From Hanstruepera neustonica (lineage in GTDB: Bacteria; Bacteroidota; Bacteroidia; Flavobacteriales; Flavobacteriaceae), in the NCBI RefSeq assembly GCF_002895005.1, contig NZ_POWF01000001.1, positions 846,344-910,343 on the forward strand: a stretch of 64,000 nt of DNA, read 5' to 3'. Each line of letters begins with the position of its first letter. The stretch's first letter is position 1. The notes beneath the pieces are model-generated. The model had not been told where the DNA came from. It saw nothing but the letters and a program-made list of their open reading frames with translations, and did no database searches. This document shows, in pieces, positions 1 through 7,465 of this stretch. A program made the position numbers and the translations under genes.

Positions 1-488
1 GAAGTTTCTAAAATAACAAAGACACCTCCAGGCTTTAAAACCCGATATATTTCAGTAAGACCCTTTTCAAGGGTTTCAAAGTTACGAACACCAAAGGCAA
101 CCGTAATGGCATCAAAATAATTGTCTTCAAAAGGCATATTTTCTGAATCTCCTAACACCATTTCTATGGTATTTTCCAATTCTTTTTTCAAGACTTTTTG
201 TTTGCCAATCTCCAGCATACCACTACTGATGTCCAATCCCACAATTCTTTTAGCCTTGGTTTCAGCTAAATTAATAGCCAAATCACCTGTTCCAGTAGCA
301 ATATCCAAAACGGTTTGTGGGTTGGAAGCTTTTACAATAGCAACGACCTTTTTTCTCCAAGATACGTCAATACCAAATGAAATGACACGATTTAGCCCGT
401 CGTAATTTTCAGAAATGTTATCGAACATTTGGGTTACCTGTTCCTTTTTACCCAAGTTACTGTCTTTATATGGTTTTACTTTTGACAA
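1..488 (-). CDS. ubiE: Demethylmenaquinone methyltransferase UbiE/MenG (5' part; C-terminus beyond the window edge)
   Basis: About 162 N-terminal codons are present; the family is usually about 240 residues, so the C-terminal third is cut off by the window edge. The translation shows the SAM-binding motif [14 protein letters not shown], the following GLDIS acidic loop and the N-terminal [14 protein letters not shown] segment typical of UbiE/MenG. The enzyme methylates demethylmenaquinone to menaquinone, the quinone used by the Na+-NQR encoded in this window. No in-frame ATG lies between the upstream stop and the conserved N-terminus. I therefore place the start at a TTG (488-486), giving a start of (M)SKVKPYKDS; the first ATG would be at 428 and would remove conserved residues. 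A TATATTTG box lies at 507-514. Confidence 0.93.
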   Translation of the reverse strand, partial: MSKVKPYKDSNLGKKEQVTQMFDNISENYDGLNRVISFGIDVSWRKKVVAIVKASNPQTVLDIATGTGDLAINLAETKAKRIVGLDISSGMLEIGKQKVLKKELENTIEMVLGDSENMPFEDNYFDAITVAFGVRNFETLEKGLTEIYRVLKPGGVFVILET

Positions 489-506
489 ATTCTGAATTTT
501 TTTAGG

Positions 507-514
507 CAAATATA
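507..514 (-). promoter_or_regulatory. Putative -7 promoter box of ubiE
   Basis: Reading on the minus strand, TATATTTG matches the Bacteroidetes -7 consensus TAnnTTTG. It lies 19 bases from the proposed TTG start, which predicts a short leader and supports that start. I see no clear -33 TTG. Confidence 0.5.
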
Positions 515-594
515 AACTATTAGCAAAGGATTAAGCAACTAGTTAGTAATTTATTATAAAGCCCTAAATAATATGGCAATAGTAATTTTTACTT

Positions 595-602
595 TATATT
601 TG
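595..602 (+). promoter_or_regulatory. Putative -7 promoter box of trkA-trkH
   Basis: TATATTTG matches TAnnTTTG. It lies 128 bases upstream of the trkA ATG, implying a leader of roughly 120 bases, long for this genome. That leader holds two tiny overlapping reading frames and a short hairpin at 691-706. Confidence 0.5.
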
Positions 603-690
603 TATAGCTTTTTAGTAAAACTACACATGAAACCGAAACTAATTAAATTATTGTAATGCAATGCGAGATTATTGTGTATTTAGTTATTTG

Positions 691-706
691 AGGTTACATC
701 TAACCT
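691..706 (+). promoter_or_regulatory. Small hairpin in the trkA leader
   Basis: AGGTTA-CATC-TAACCT is a perfect 6-bp inverted repeat around a four-base loop, ending 24 bases before the trkA ATG. There is no T-run, so it is not a terminator. It could be an operator or an RNA hairpin; its role is unknown. Confidence 0.3.
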
Positions 707-730
707 TATAAAAACAATAAAAGTTAGTAG

Positions 731-2080
731 ATGAAAATAATTATTGCTGGTGCTGGTGAAGTGGGATTTCATTTAGCAAAATTATTGTCTTACGAATCAC
801 AAGAAATAACCCTAATAGATACTAATAAAGATAGTTTGCTTTATGCAGATAATCATTTGGATATCAAAGTTATTAAAGGAGATGCTACCTCTATATCCAT
901 TTTAAAGGATGCACGCGTTGAGTCCAGTGACTTGGTTATAGCCGTAACCTCATCAGAAACCACCAATATTACTGTTTGCGTTTTAGCAAAACAACTGGGA
1001 GCAAAACGGACCATTGCTAGAATTTCCAATACCGAATTTATTAATCATAAAGATGAGGTTGGTTTTACCAAATTTGGAATTGATGAGTTAATTTCTCCTG
1101 AAGCATTGGCAGCATCTGAAATTAGATTATTACTAGATCAATCAGCTTTTAGTGATACCTACGCTTTTGAAGGTGGCGCCTTAACTATGGTTGGATTTGA
1201 TTTGTCCAGAACAATGGCTTTTGCTGGTAAAACTGTTAAGGAGGCGGCTCAAATATTTCCGGAGATACATTTTGTGCCAATAGCTATTCAACGTTTTGGA
1301 ACGCAGTTTACGATTATTCCAAGAGGAGACACGCAACTGAAAGAGGGCGACCATGTTGTTTTTATTACTTCGGAAGGTGGTGCAGAAGAGCTTTGCAGAA
1401 TTACTGGTAAAGCCAATACTGATATCAAGAATGTCATGATTTTAGGTGGTAGTAAAATTGGTTATAAAACGGCTCGCGATTTAGCTAATAGTAAATTCAA
1501 TGTTAAGTTAATTGAAAAAGATAAGACACGTGCATTTGATATAGCCGATGAATTACCCAATGTATTAGTTATCAACGGAGATGGAAGAAATGTTGATTTA
1601 CTGGAAGAAGAAAATATAGCAGATATGGATGCCTTTATTGCTGTTACTGGTAATAGTGAAATTAATATCATGTCGAGTTTAGTGGCAAAATCTAAAAATG
1701 TCAATAAAACCATTTCACTAGTAGAGAACATGGACTATTTTGAGTTGTCCCAATCCATAGGAATAGATACACTTATCAATAAAAAGCTTTTGGCAGCCAA
1801 TAATATTTTTAGATATGTTAGACGAGGTGATGTGGTTGCCATGACCAAGCTTAACAACATGAATGCCGAACTTTTGGAATTTAAAGTGAAATCAACTTCG
1901 AAAATTTGCAATAAACTCATCAAGGATGCTGGTTTTCCAAGATCGGCTATTATAGGAGGCGTTATACGAGATAATATTGGCTATATAGCCTTGGGTGATT
2001 TTATGATTCAGGAAGGCGATAAAGTGGTTATTTGTGGTCTCCCGCGTTCTATTGAAGAGGTTGAAAGACTGTTCTTGTAA
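731..2080 (+). CDS. trkA: Trk potassium uptake regulatory subunit TrkA
   Basis: A 449-residue cytoplasmic protein of the usual TrkA length with a duplicated architecture: two Rossmann NAD-binding RCK domains, the first starting with GAGEVGFHLAKLL at about residue 7 and the second with GGSKIGYKTARDL at about residue 240, each followed by a TrkA-C regulatory region. It binds nucleotides and gates the TrkH channel. The trkH gene starts only 3 bases downstream on the same strand, so the two form an operon. ATG start at 731. Confidence 0.96.
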   Translation: MKIIIAGAGEVGFHLAKLLSYESQEITLIDTNKDSLLYADNHLDIKVIKGDATSISILKDARVESSDLVIAVTSSETTNITVCVLAKQLGAKRTIARISNTEFINHKDEVGFTKFGIDELISPEALAASEIRLLLDQSAFSDTYAFEGGALTMVGFDLSRTMAFAGKTVKEAAQIFPEIHFVPIAIQRFGTQFTIIPRGDTQLKEGDHVVFITSEGGAEELCRITGKANTDIKNVMILGGSKIGYKTARDLANSKFNVKLIEKDKTRAFDIADELPNVLVINGDGRNVDLLEEENIADMDAFIAVTGNSEINIMSSLVAKSKNVNKTISLVENMDYFELSQSIGIDTLINKKLLAANNIFRYVRRGDVVAMTKLNNMNAELLEFKVKSTSKICNKLIKDAGFPRSAIIGGVIRDNIGYIALGDFMIQEGDKVVICGLPRSIEEVERLFL

Positions 2081-2083
2081 AAT

Positions 2084-3577
2084 ATGAAACTCAACAACAA
2101 AATTATTTTTCATTTTTTAGGACTACTGTTGTTGTTCAATGGAGGATTTATGCTGTTATCGGCATTGATTAGCCTTATTTATCAAGATGGTGTCACGCTT
2201 AAAATTCTTCTTGCTGGAATTGTGACTATTATAGCTGGAGGTATTGTGATGTTTAGAACTAAAGATCACAAAAAGGAGATGAACAAGCGGGAAGGTTATA
2301 TTGTGGTTACTTTTGGTTGGATAATCATGACCTTATCAGGAACGCTACCCTATATTTTTACCAACACGATTCCGGAATTCACGAATGCCTTTTTTGAAAC
2401 GATGTCTGGTTATACGACTACTGGTGCCTCCATACTCAATGACATTGAAGCAGTTCCAAATGGTGTTCTTTTTTGGAGAAGTACTACACATTGGATAGGC
2501 GGTATGGGGATAATTGTTTTGGCTATTGCCATTTTACCATTATTGGGCATAGGTGGCATGCAGTTATTTGCTGCTGAAGCACCAGGTCCCAATGCCGACA
2601 AGCTGCATCCCAGAATAACGGATACGGCCAAGAGATTATGGTTGATTTATTTTGGCTATACCGTTGCTGAAACCTTATTGTTAAAATTGGCAGGGATGAC
2701 CTTTTTTGACGCGATTAATCATGCTATGTGCACCTTGTCAACAGGCGGATTCTCCACCAAAAATGCCAGTATTGCTCATTGGAATCACCAACCAATCATT
2801 CAGTACATCATTATTGTTTTCATGTTTTTAGCAGGAACCAATTTTGTTTTAAGTTATTTCGCATTCAAAGGTAAAATTCAAAAGGTGATAAAGGATGAAG
2901 AGTTTAAGCTCTACTTCATTTTTGTATCCATATTCACGGTGATTGCAGCCTTGATTATTTATTTCAAAGCAGATCCATCAATTTCTTCTGTAGCGCATCC
3001 GATGGTTTGGGGAGAAGGGGAAAGTGCTTTTAGGCATGCCCTTTTTCAAGTATTAGCTATAATTACCACCACAGGTTTTGTTAGTGCAGATTATACGTTA
3101 TGGTCTCCATTTTTGGTAGTTTTCTTTTTTGGATTGATGTTTTTGGGAGGTTCAGCAGGAAGTACATCTGGAGGTGTCAAAGTTGTTCGTCACCTTATTA
3201 TGATTAAAAATGGATTCATGGAATTTAAAAGGTCATTACATCCCAATGCCATTATACCAGTTCGTTACAATACTAAAGCTGTTACAGGTGATATTGTTTT
3301 TAATGTTCTAGCATTTTTTATTTTATATATGCTTTCCTTTATTGTTGGGGCTTTGGTGTTCTCTATGTTTGGAATTAACTTCGAATCTTCAGTTGGTTTG
3401 GCGGCTTCCAGTTTAGGTAATGTTGGACCTGCACTAGGAGATTTTGGGCCAGTTAACAATTATGCTGCATTACCTGCTATGGGAAAATGGTGGAGTGCAT
3501 TTTTAATGCTCATTGGCCGATTGGAATTATTCACGGTCTTAATACTACTAACCCCGTTTTTCTGGCGTAACAGATAG
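2084..3577 (+). CDS. trkH: Trk potassium uptake channel subunit TrkH
   Basis: A 497-residue polytopic inner-membrane protein. It carries the repeated pore-loop signatures of the TrkH/KtrB superfamily: SGYTTTGAS near residue 108, LSTGGFST near 218, TTTGFVSAD near 330 and SSLGNVGPA near 445. The GSAGSTSGGVKVVR loop before 380 is the conserved intramembrane gating region. It imports K+ driven by the membrane potential or ion gradients, and partners with the TrkA product encoded 3 bases upstream. I see no terminator after it; a long inverted repeat and a putative ECF promoter follow. Confidence 0.96.
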   Translation: MKLNNKIIFHFLGLLLLFNGGFMLLSALISLIYQDGVTLKILLAGIVTIIAGGIVMFRTKDHKKEMNKREGYIVVTFGWIIMTLSGTLPYIFTNTIPEFTNAFFETMSGYTTTGASILNDIEAVPNGVLFWRSTTHWIGGMGIIVLAIAILPLLGIGGMQLFAAEAPGPNADKLHPRITDTAKRLWLIYFGYTVAETLLLKLAGMTFFDAINHAMCTLSTGGFSTKNASIAHWNHQPIIQYIIIVFMFLAGTNFVLSYFAFKGKIQKVIKDEEFKLYFIFVSIFTVIAALIIYFKADPSISSVAHPMVWGEGESAFRHALFQVLAIITTTGFVSADYTLWSPFLVVFFFGLMFLGGSAGSTSGGVKVVRHLIMIKNGFMEFKRSLHPNAIIPVRYNTKAVTGDIVFNVLAFFILYMLSFIVGALVFSMFGINFESSVGLAASSLGNVGPALGDFGPVNNYAALPAMGKWWSAFLMLIGRLELFTVLILLTPFFWRNR

Positions 3578-3603
3578 AAATCCAACAATTTGTAATTTCG
3601 TTT

Positions 3604-3630
3604 TGTAACATTTTAATTGGTTGCTCGTCT
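3604..3630 (+). promoter_or_regulatory. Putative ECF sigma-factor promoter (TGTAACA-N15-CGTCT)
   Basis: TGTAACA at 3604-3610 and CGTCT at 3626-3630 are separated by 15 bases. An AAC-containing -35 and a CGTC-type -10 are hallmarks of extracytoplasmic-function sigma promoters. The same two boxes with the same spacing occur at 41862-41888, upstream of the ankyrin gene. The predicted start would be about 25 bases before the ATG at 3661. Confidence 0.55.
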
Positions 3631-3651
3631 ATCTTATATAACCAATTAAAA
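3611..3651 (+). repeat. 12-bp perfect inverted repeat overlapping the putative ECF promoter
   Basis: TTTTAATTGGTT (3611-3622) is exactly complementary to AACCAATTAAAA (3640-3651), with a 17-base loop holding the CGTCT box. The left arm sits in the promoter spacer and the right arm near the expected transcript start. No T-run follows, so a terminator for trkH is unlikely. It may be an operator or simply an AT-rich palindrome. Confidence 0.5.
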
Positions 3652-3660
3652 ATATTAAAA

Positions 3661-3915
3661 ATGGAATTATTAGTTACTACTGAAGATTTAGACCCGTTTC
3701 CTAAACAAAGTTTATCTATTCACAATAAGCCAATGGGCTTGTTAACTTCAAATTATAAGTCTGTGGTAAACTCAAACTACAGAAATTTAGACGAAAAATC
3801 ACTTTTTGTTAAAAGACAATCAATAAAAGGTTGCTTTTATAATACCAATTGTGCCGCAGAAGTTACTTTAAAGGTTTCGTTATTTCTAGTTATCTTCTTG
3901 ATTATGTATTTATAG
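3661..3915 (+). CDS. Small hypothetical protein with C-terminal membrane segment
   Basis: I do not recognise this 84-residue protein. The N-terminal 65 residues are polar and include two cysteines near the end (CFYNTNCAAE). The last 16 or so residues (VSLFLVIFLIMYL) form one hydrophobic segment, which would make it a tail-anchored small membrane protein. Support for its being real is the ATG at 3661 located about 30 bases after a putative ECF promoter. It could still be a chance open frame. Confidence 0.5.
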   Translation: MELLVTTEDLDPFPKQSLSIHNKPMGLLTSNYKSVVNSNYRNLDEKSLFVKRQSIKGCFYNTNCAAEVTLKVSLFLVIFLIMYL

Positions 3916-4109
3916 TACCTGGCTGCTGAACTCTATGCCAATGTAACTTTTTTTAAATTTTATCTACTTATATAGTATAAGCACTTAATTGGAACTTTAC
4001 TGTGTGTTTAATAATATATTCAAAGCACGACATGTTTATAGAGAATTCAACATGTATTTGTTGATTTAACTTTTCAATATTTAATGGATAATTATTTAAA
4101 TTGATTAAT

Positions 4110-4373
4110 ATGAGTTTTGGTGTTGTTCAATCAGCTATAACTGCTATAAAAAATAATAAAGGCTTGTTATCACAACGAGATAAGCTGAAAAACACTTTAT
4201 CTTCTGTTAATAATAAGAAAGTTGAGTTTAAAAAAACCAAAGCTTCACCGCAGGTCTTACGAGAAATAAGAGAACGTTTACGTCAAGAGCAGCAAGATAG
4301 AAAACGTAAAATTATTACCATATTTAGTGTGATAATGAGTGTTGTACTTTCTTTGTTTTTCTACTTCTTTTAA
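4110..4373 (+). CDS. Small conserved membrane protein, function unknown
   Basis: An 87-residue protein starting MSFGVVQSAITAIKNN. I chose the ATG at 4110 over an upstream TTG at 4101 because short proteins starting MSFGVVQ are, from memory, common in flavobacteria. The middle is strongly basic and probably helical (REIRERLRQEQQDRKRK), followed by one C-terminal transmembrane helix ending FFYFF, so it is probably a single-span protein with a charged cytoplasmic N-terminus. Its function is unknown. It ends 5 bases before the convergent aminotransferase gene. Confidence 0.75.
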   Translation: MSFGVVQSAITAIKNNKGLLSQRDKLKNTLSSVNNKKVEFKKTKASPQVLREIRERLRQEQQDRKRKIITIFSVIMSVVLSLFFYFF

Positions 4374-4378
4374 ATTTG

Positions 4379-5566
4379 CTAGCTTACGGCTTCCTTAATA
4401 CGTTTTATGGCTTCAATGATTTGCTCTTGACTGGCTGCATAAGAAATACGAATACAATCTGGATTTCCAAAGGCATCTCCAGTTACTGTAGCTACCAGGG
4501 CTTCTTCCAATAAGTAAAGTGAGAAATCGTTAGCATTGTTAATAGTTTTTCCCCTTAAGGTTTTTCCGAAGAAAGCTGAAATATTAGGAAATACATAAAA
4601 AGCACCTTCAGGTGTATTGTTTATAAAACCAGGAACATCTTCTAAAAGTTTTAGAACCAAATCACGTCGTGTTTTAAATTCGCTAATCATATAATCCACT
4701 CGCGACGGTGATTCGTTTAGTGCGGTTATCACTGCACGTTGCGCAATACAGTTGGCGCCACTAGTAACTTGTCCTTGCATTTTATTGCAAGCTCTGGCAA
4801 TCACTTCTGGAGCTCCAATGTAACCAATGCGCCATCCAGTCATGGCAAAAGCTTTTGATACACCATTAACGGTTATAGTTCTATCGTACATGTCTTCAAA
4901 TTGAGCCATGCTCGCATGTCCATTTTCTGTGAAGTTTATATGCTCATATATTTCATCAGAAACCACATAAATATGAGGGTGTTTTTGAAGAACATCAGCC
5001 AAAGCACGCAATTCTTCCTGACTATATAATGAGCCACTTGGATTGCAAGGCGAACTATACCAGATCATTTTTGTTTTGGGTGTAATGGCTGCTTCCAATT
5101 GTTCGGCAGTCATTTTAAAATCACTAGCAATAGTGGTTTCGACTTCAACGGGAATACCTTCGGCAAGCTTCACAATATCCGAGTAACTAACCCAATATGG
5201 ACATGGGAGTATCACTTCGTCACCTGGGTTGAGCATCACTTGAGCTATATTGTATAAAGCTTGTTTGGCACCTGTTGAAACGACTATTTGCGGCAACGAG
5301 TAATCAAGATTGTTATCGCGCTTGAATTTGGTAATTATGGCTTCTTTAAGCTCAACATAACCATCTACTGGCGAGTAAGAATTATAGTCTTCATTAATGG
5401 CTTTTATAGCAGCTTCTTTAATGTAATCAGGTGTGTTAAAATCGGGTTCACCCAAACTTAAACCTATAATGTCCTTTCCCTCAGCTCTTAATTCTCGAGC
5501 TTTTGCTGCCATAGCTAATGTGGCAGAAGTAGACATATTCAAAACTCTTTCTGAAAGTATCCCCAT
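4379..5566 (-). CDS. Pyridoxal-phosphate aminotransferase, class I (aspartate aminotransferase-like)
   Basis: A 395-residue fold-type I aminotransferase. Visible landmarks are STGAKQALYN around 98, the NPSG loop with Asn175, Asp204 in VVSDEIYEH, the Schiff-base lysine Lys238 in NGVSKAFAMTGWRIGY, and the SxxxxxxGxRIGY motif around it. This is the aspartate/aromatic aminotransferase I-gamma subgroup, which transfers amino groups between aspartate (or prephenate/aromatic amino acids) and 2-oxoglutarate; substrate choice cannot be read from sequence. It starts 18 bases after the desaturase stop and is probably transcribed with it. Confidence 0.92.
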   Translation of the reverse strand: MGILSERVLNMSTSATLAMAAKARELRAEGKDIIGLSLGEPDFNTPDYIKEAAIKAINEDYNSYSPVDGYVELKEAIITKFKRDNNLDYSLPQIVVSTGAKQALYNIAQVMLNPGDEVILPCPYWVSYSDIVKLAEGIPVEVETTIASDFKMTAEQLEAAITPKTKMIWYSSPCNPSGSLYSQEELRALADVLQKHPHIYVVSDEIYEHINFTENGHASMAQFEDMYDRTITVNGVSKAFAMTGWRIGYIGAPEVIARACNKMQGQVTSGANCIAQRAVITALNESPSRVDYMISEFKTRRDLVLKLLEDVPGFINNTPEGAFYVFPNISAFFGKTLRGKTINNANDFSLYLLEEALVATVTGDAFGNPDCIRISYAASQEQIIEAIKRIKEAVS

Positions 5567-5584
5567 TAATATTGATGTGATTGA

Positions 5585-6688
5585 TTAGGCCTGCAGTGTA
5601 ACTGGTCTCATTCCCATTTCTTTCAGATGTTTGAAATGGGCTATTACAGCCTTACGGGTTGTTTTGTATTCGTTGTAAGGTAAATTAAACTCTTTAGCCG
5701 TTTCTTTAACTATTTTAGATATTTTGGTATAGTGAATATGGCTAATATGCGGAAATATATGGTGCTCGACCTGATGATTCAAACCACCTGTAAACCAATT
5801 CACAATACGATTTTTAGTTGAAAAATTAACGGTTGTTTTTAGTTGGTGCACAGCCCAAGAATTTTTCATGGTGCCACATTCTTCAGGTAATGGCATTTCG
5901 GCATCTTCCATAACGTGAGCCAACTGAAAAACCACACTTAAAATAAGTCCGGCTGTGTAATGCATAATAAAGAAACCAATAAGTATTTTCCACCAAGCAA
6001 TATCTAAAAACAGCATTGGAATCACAATCCATATACCCACATAAATTAGTTTTGAGATTACCAATTTACTCCAGTTCCAAACTGGGTTTGGAAATTTCCC
6101 GTAGGACAATTTACGTTGCATATAACGCTTCATTTGCTGCCAATCTGTGGTTATTGCCCAATTAATTGTCAATAGTCCATAAAGTAACACAGAATAATAG
6201 TGCTGGAATTTATGATGCCATTTCCATTCAGAATGTTCTGTAAAACGCAAAATTCTACCTGCCTCTAAATCCTCATCATGTCCATGGATATTGGTATAGG
6301 TGTGATGAAGTACATTGTGCTGTACTTTCCAATTGTAGACGTTGCCGGCCAGAATATAAATACTACTTCCCATGAGTCGGTTAATCCATTCTTTGTTAGA
6401 GTAGGATCCGTGATTGCCATCATGCATCACATTCATACCAACTCCAGCCATACCAATTCCCATAACAATTGTTAATAGTAATTGAGCCCAACCAGGAATA
6501 TTAAGTGTTAGAATTAAAAAGTAAGGTGCTAAAAATAATGAAAACATAACTATGGTCTTTAACCATAGTTTCCAGTTTCCAGTACGTTTGATGTTATTGT
6601 CTTTAAAGTAGGCATTAACACGTTTGTTCAATGTTCTGAAGAATTTTGCAGAATCCGTTCTTGAAAAAGATAGTGTTTGTTTTGTCAT
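5585..6688 (-). CDS. Membrane fatty acid desaturase (acyl-CoA/acyl-lipid type)
   Basis: A 367-residue integral membrane di-iron desaturase. The three histidine boxes are all present: HDGNH at 89-93, HNVLHH at 124-129 and HQVEHH at 304-309. The glutamine-first third box is typical of front-end desaturases (linoleoyl-CoA desaturase/DesA3-like), but there is no fused cytochrome b5 domain, so an external electron donor is needed. It introduces a double bond into fatty acyl chains, probably for membrane fluidity in the cold. Upstream are a -7 box at 6740-6747 and a palindrome at 6710-6724. Confidence 0.93.
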   Translation of the reverse strand: MTKQTLSFSRTDSAKFFRTLNKRVNAYFKDNNIKRTGNWKLWLKTIVMFSLFLAPYFLILTLNIPGWAQLLLTIVMGIGMAGVGMNVMHDGNHGSYSNKEWINRLMGSSIYILAGNVYNWKVQHNVLHHTYTNIHGHDEDLEAGRILRFTEHSEWKWHHKFQHYYSVLLYGLLTINWAITTDWQQMKRYMQRKLSYGKFPNPVWNWSKLVISKLIYVGIWIVIPMLFLDIAWWKILIGFFIMHYTAGLILSVVFQLAHVMEDAEMPLPEECGTMKNSWAVHQLKTTVNFSTKNRIVNWFTGGLNHQVEHHIFPHISHIHYTKISKIVKETAKEFNLPYNEYKTTRKAVIAHFKHLKEMGMRPVTLQA

Positions 6689-6709
6689 GCTGTTGCTATT
6701 AAATCAAAT

Positions 6710-6724
6710 TTGGTTCTAAACCAA
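6710..6724. promoter_or_regulatory. Operator-like palindrome in the desaturase 5' region
   Basis: TTGGTT-CTA-AACCAA is a perfect 6+6 inverted repeat with a 3-base centre. It lies between the putative -7 box (6740-6747, minus strand) and the desaturase ATG (6688), just past the expected transcript start, a position suited to a repressor. Confidence 0.4.
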
Positions 6725-6739
6725 GTTATCTTATGTTGC

Positions 6740-6747
6740 CAAAGATA
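6740..6747 (-). promoter_or_regulatory. Putative -7 promoter box of the desaturase gene
   Basis: On the minus strand the sequence reads TATCTTTG, a match to TAnnTTTG, 52 bases upstream of the ATG at 6688. Confidence 0.5.
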
Positions 6748-6804
6748 ACTAATATAGGTCTGCTCTAACATAAAGTTTTCATAAAAATATGCACAAAAAA
6801 TGGT

Positions 6805-6812
6805 TACTTTTG
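6805..6812 (+). promoter_or_regulatory. Putative -7 promoter box of rsmG
   Basis: TACTTTTG matches TAnnTTTG and ends 16 bases before the rsmG ATG, predicting a leader of only about 10-13 bases. Confidence 0.5.
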
Positions 6813-6828
6813 TTGAAAATTCAATGAA

Positions 6829-7458
6829 ATGGAGCTTATTCTTAAATATTTTCCAAATTTAACTGATGATCAGATCGTTAAATTCAGAAAATTAGAGTCA
6901 TTATATCAAGATTGGAACCTAAAAATTAATGTCGTTTCTCGTAAGGATATTGATGAATTATATCTTCGTCACGTGTTACACTCATTGGCTATTCCAAAGG
7001 TAATTCAATTTAAGGATGGAACTAAAATTATGGATGTAGGAACAGGTGGTGGTTTTCCTGGAATTCCATTGGCGATATTATTCCCTGAATGCTCATTTCA
7101 TTTAGTTGATAGTATAGCCAAAAAACTGAAGGTTGTTGAGGAGGTTGTAGAGGGATTGGGTCTGGAAAATGTCAAAACAACCCACACTCGTGTTGAAGAT
7201 ATTAATGATACCTACGATTTTATTGTCAGTCGAGCAGTTGCAGCCATGCCAACTTTCGTACATTGGATAAAAGGGAAAGTAGCAAAAAAGCAAAACAATG
7301 AGCTCAAAAATGGTATATTATATTTAAAGGGCGGTGATCTGACCGAAGAATTACAAGATTATAAAACTGCCCAAATCTATAACATTTCCGATTTTTATTC
7401 AGAAGATTTTTTTGAAACCAAAAAAGTGGTGCATCTACCTATAAAATTTAAGGTCTAA
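6829..7458 (+). CDS. rsmG: 16S rRNA (guanine-N7)-methyltransferase RsmG (GidB)
   Basis: A 209-residue cytoplasmic SAM-dependent methyltransferase of normal family length. Diagnostic motifs are NVVSRKD near 35, LYLRHVLHSLA, the SAM-binding GTGGGFPGIPLAI near 70, LVDSIAKKL, and VSRAVA near 134. RsmG methylates G527 of 16S rRNA; loss in other bacteria gives low-level streptomycin resistance. It starts at ATG 6829 just after a -7 box and converges on the lipase gene with a 7-base gap. Confidence 0.96.
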   Translation: MELILKYFPNLTDDQIVKFRKLESLYQDWNLKINVVSRKDIDELYLRHVLHSLAIPKVIQFKDGTKIMDVGTGGGFPGIPLAILFPECSFHLVDSIAKKLKVVEEVVEGLGLENVKTTHTRVEDINDTYDFIVSRAVAAMPTFVHWIKGKVAKKQNNELKNGILYLKGGDLTEELQDYKTAQIYNISDFYSEDFFETKKVVHLPIKFKV

Positions 7459-7465
7459 AAATATC

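Noticed and set aside
121-405. 94-residue plus-strand frame at the left edge
   Set aside because: It lies antisense to ubiE, whose motifs are clear.
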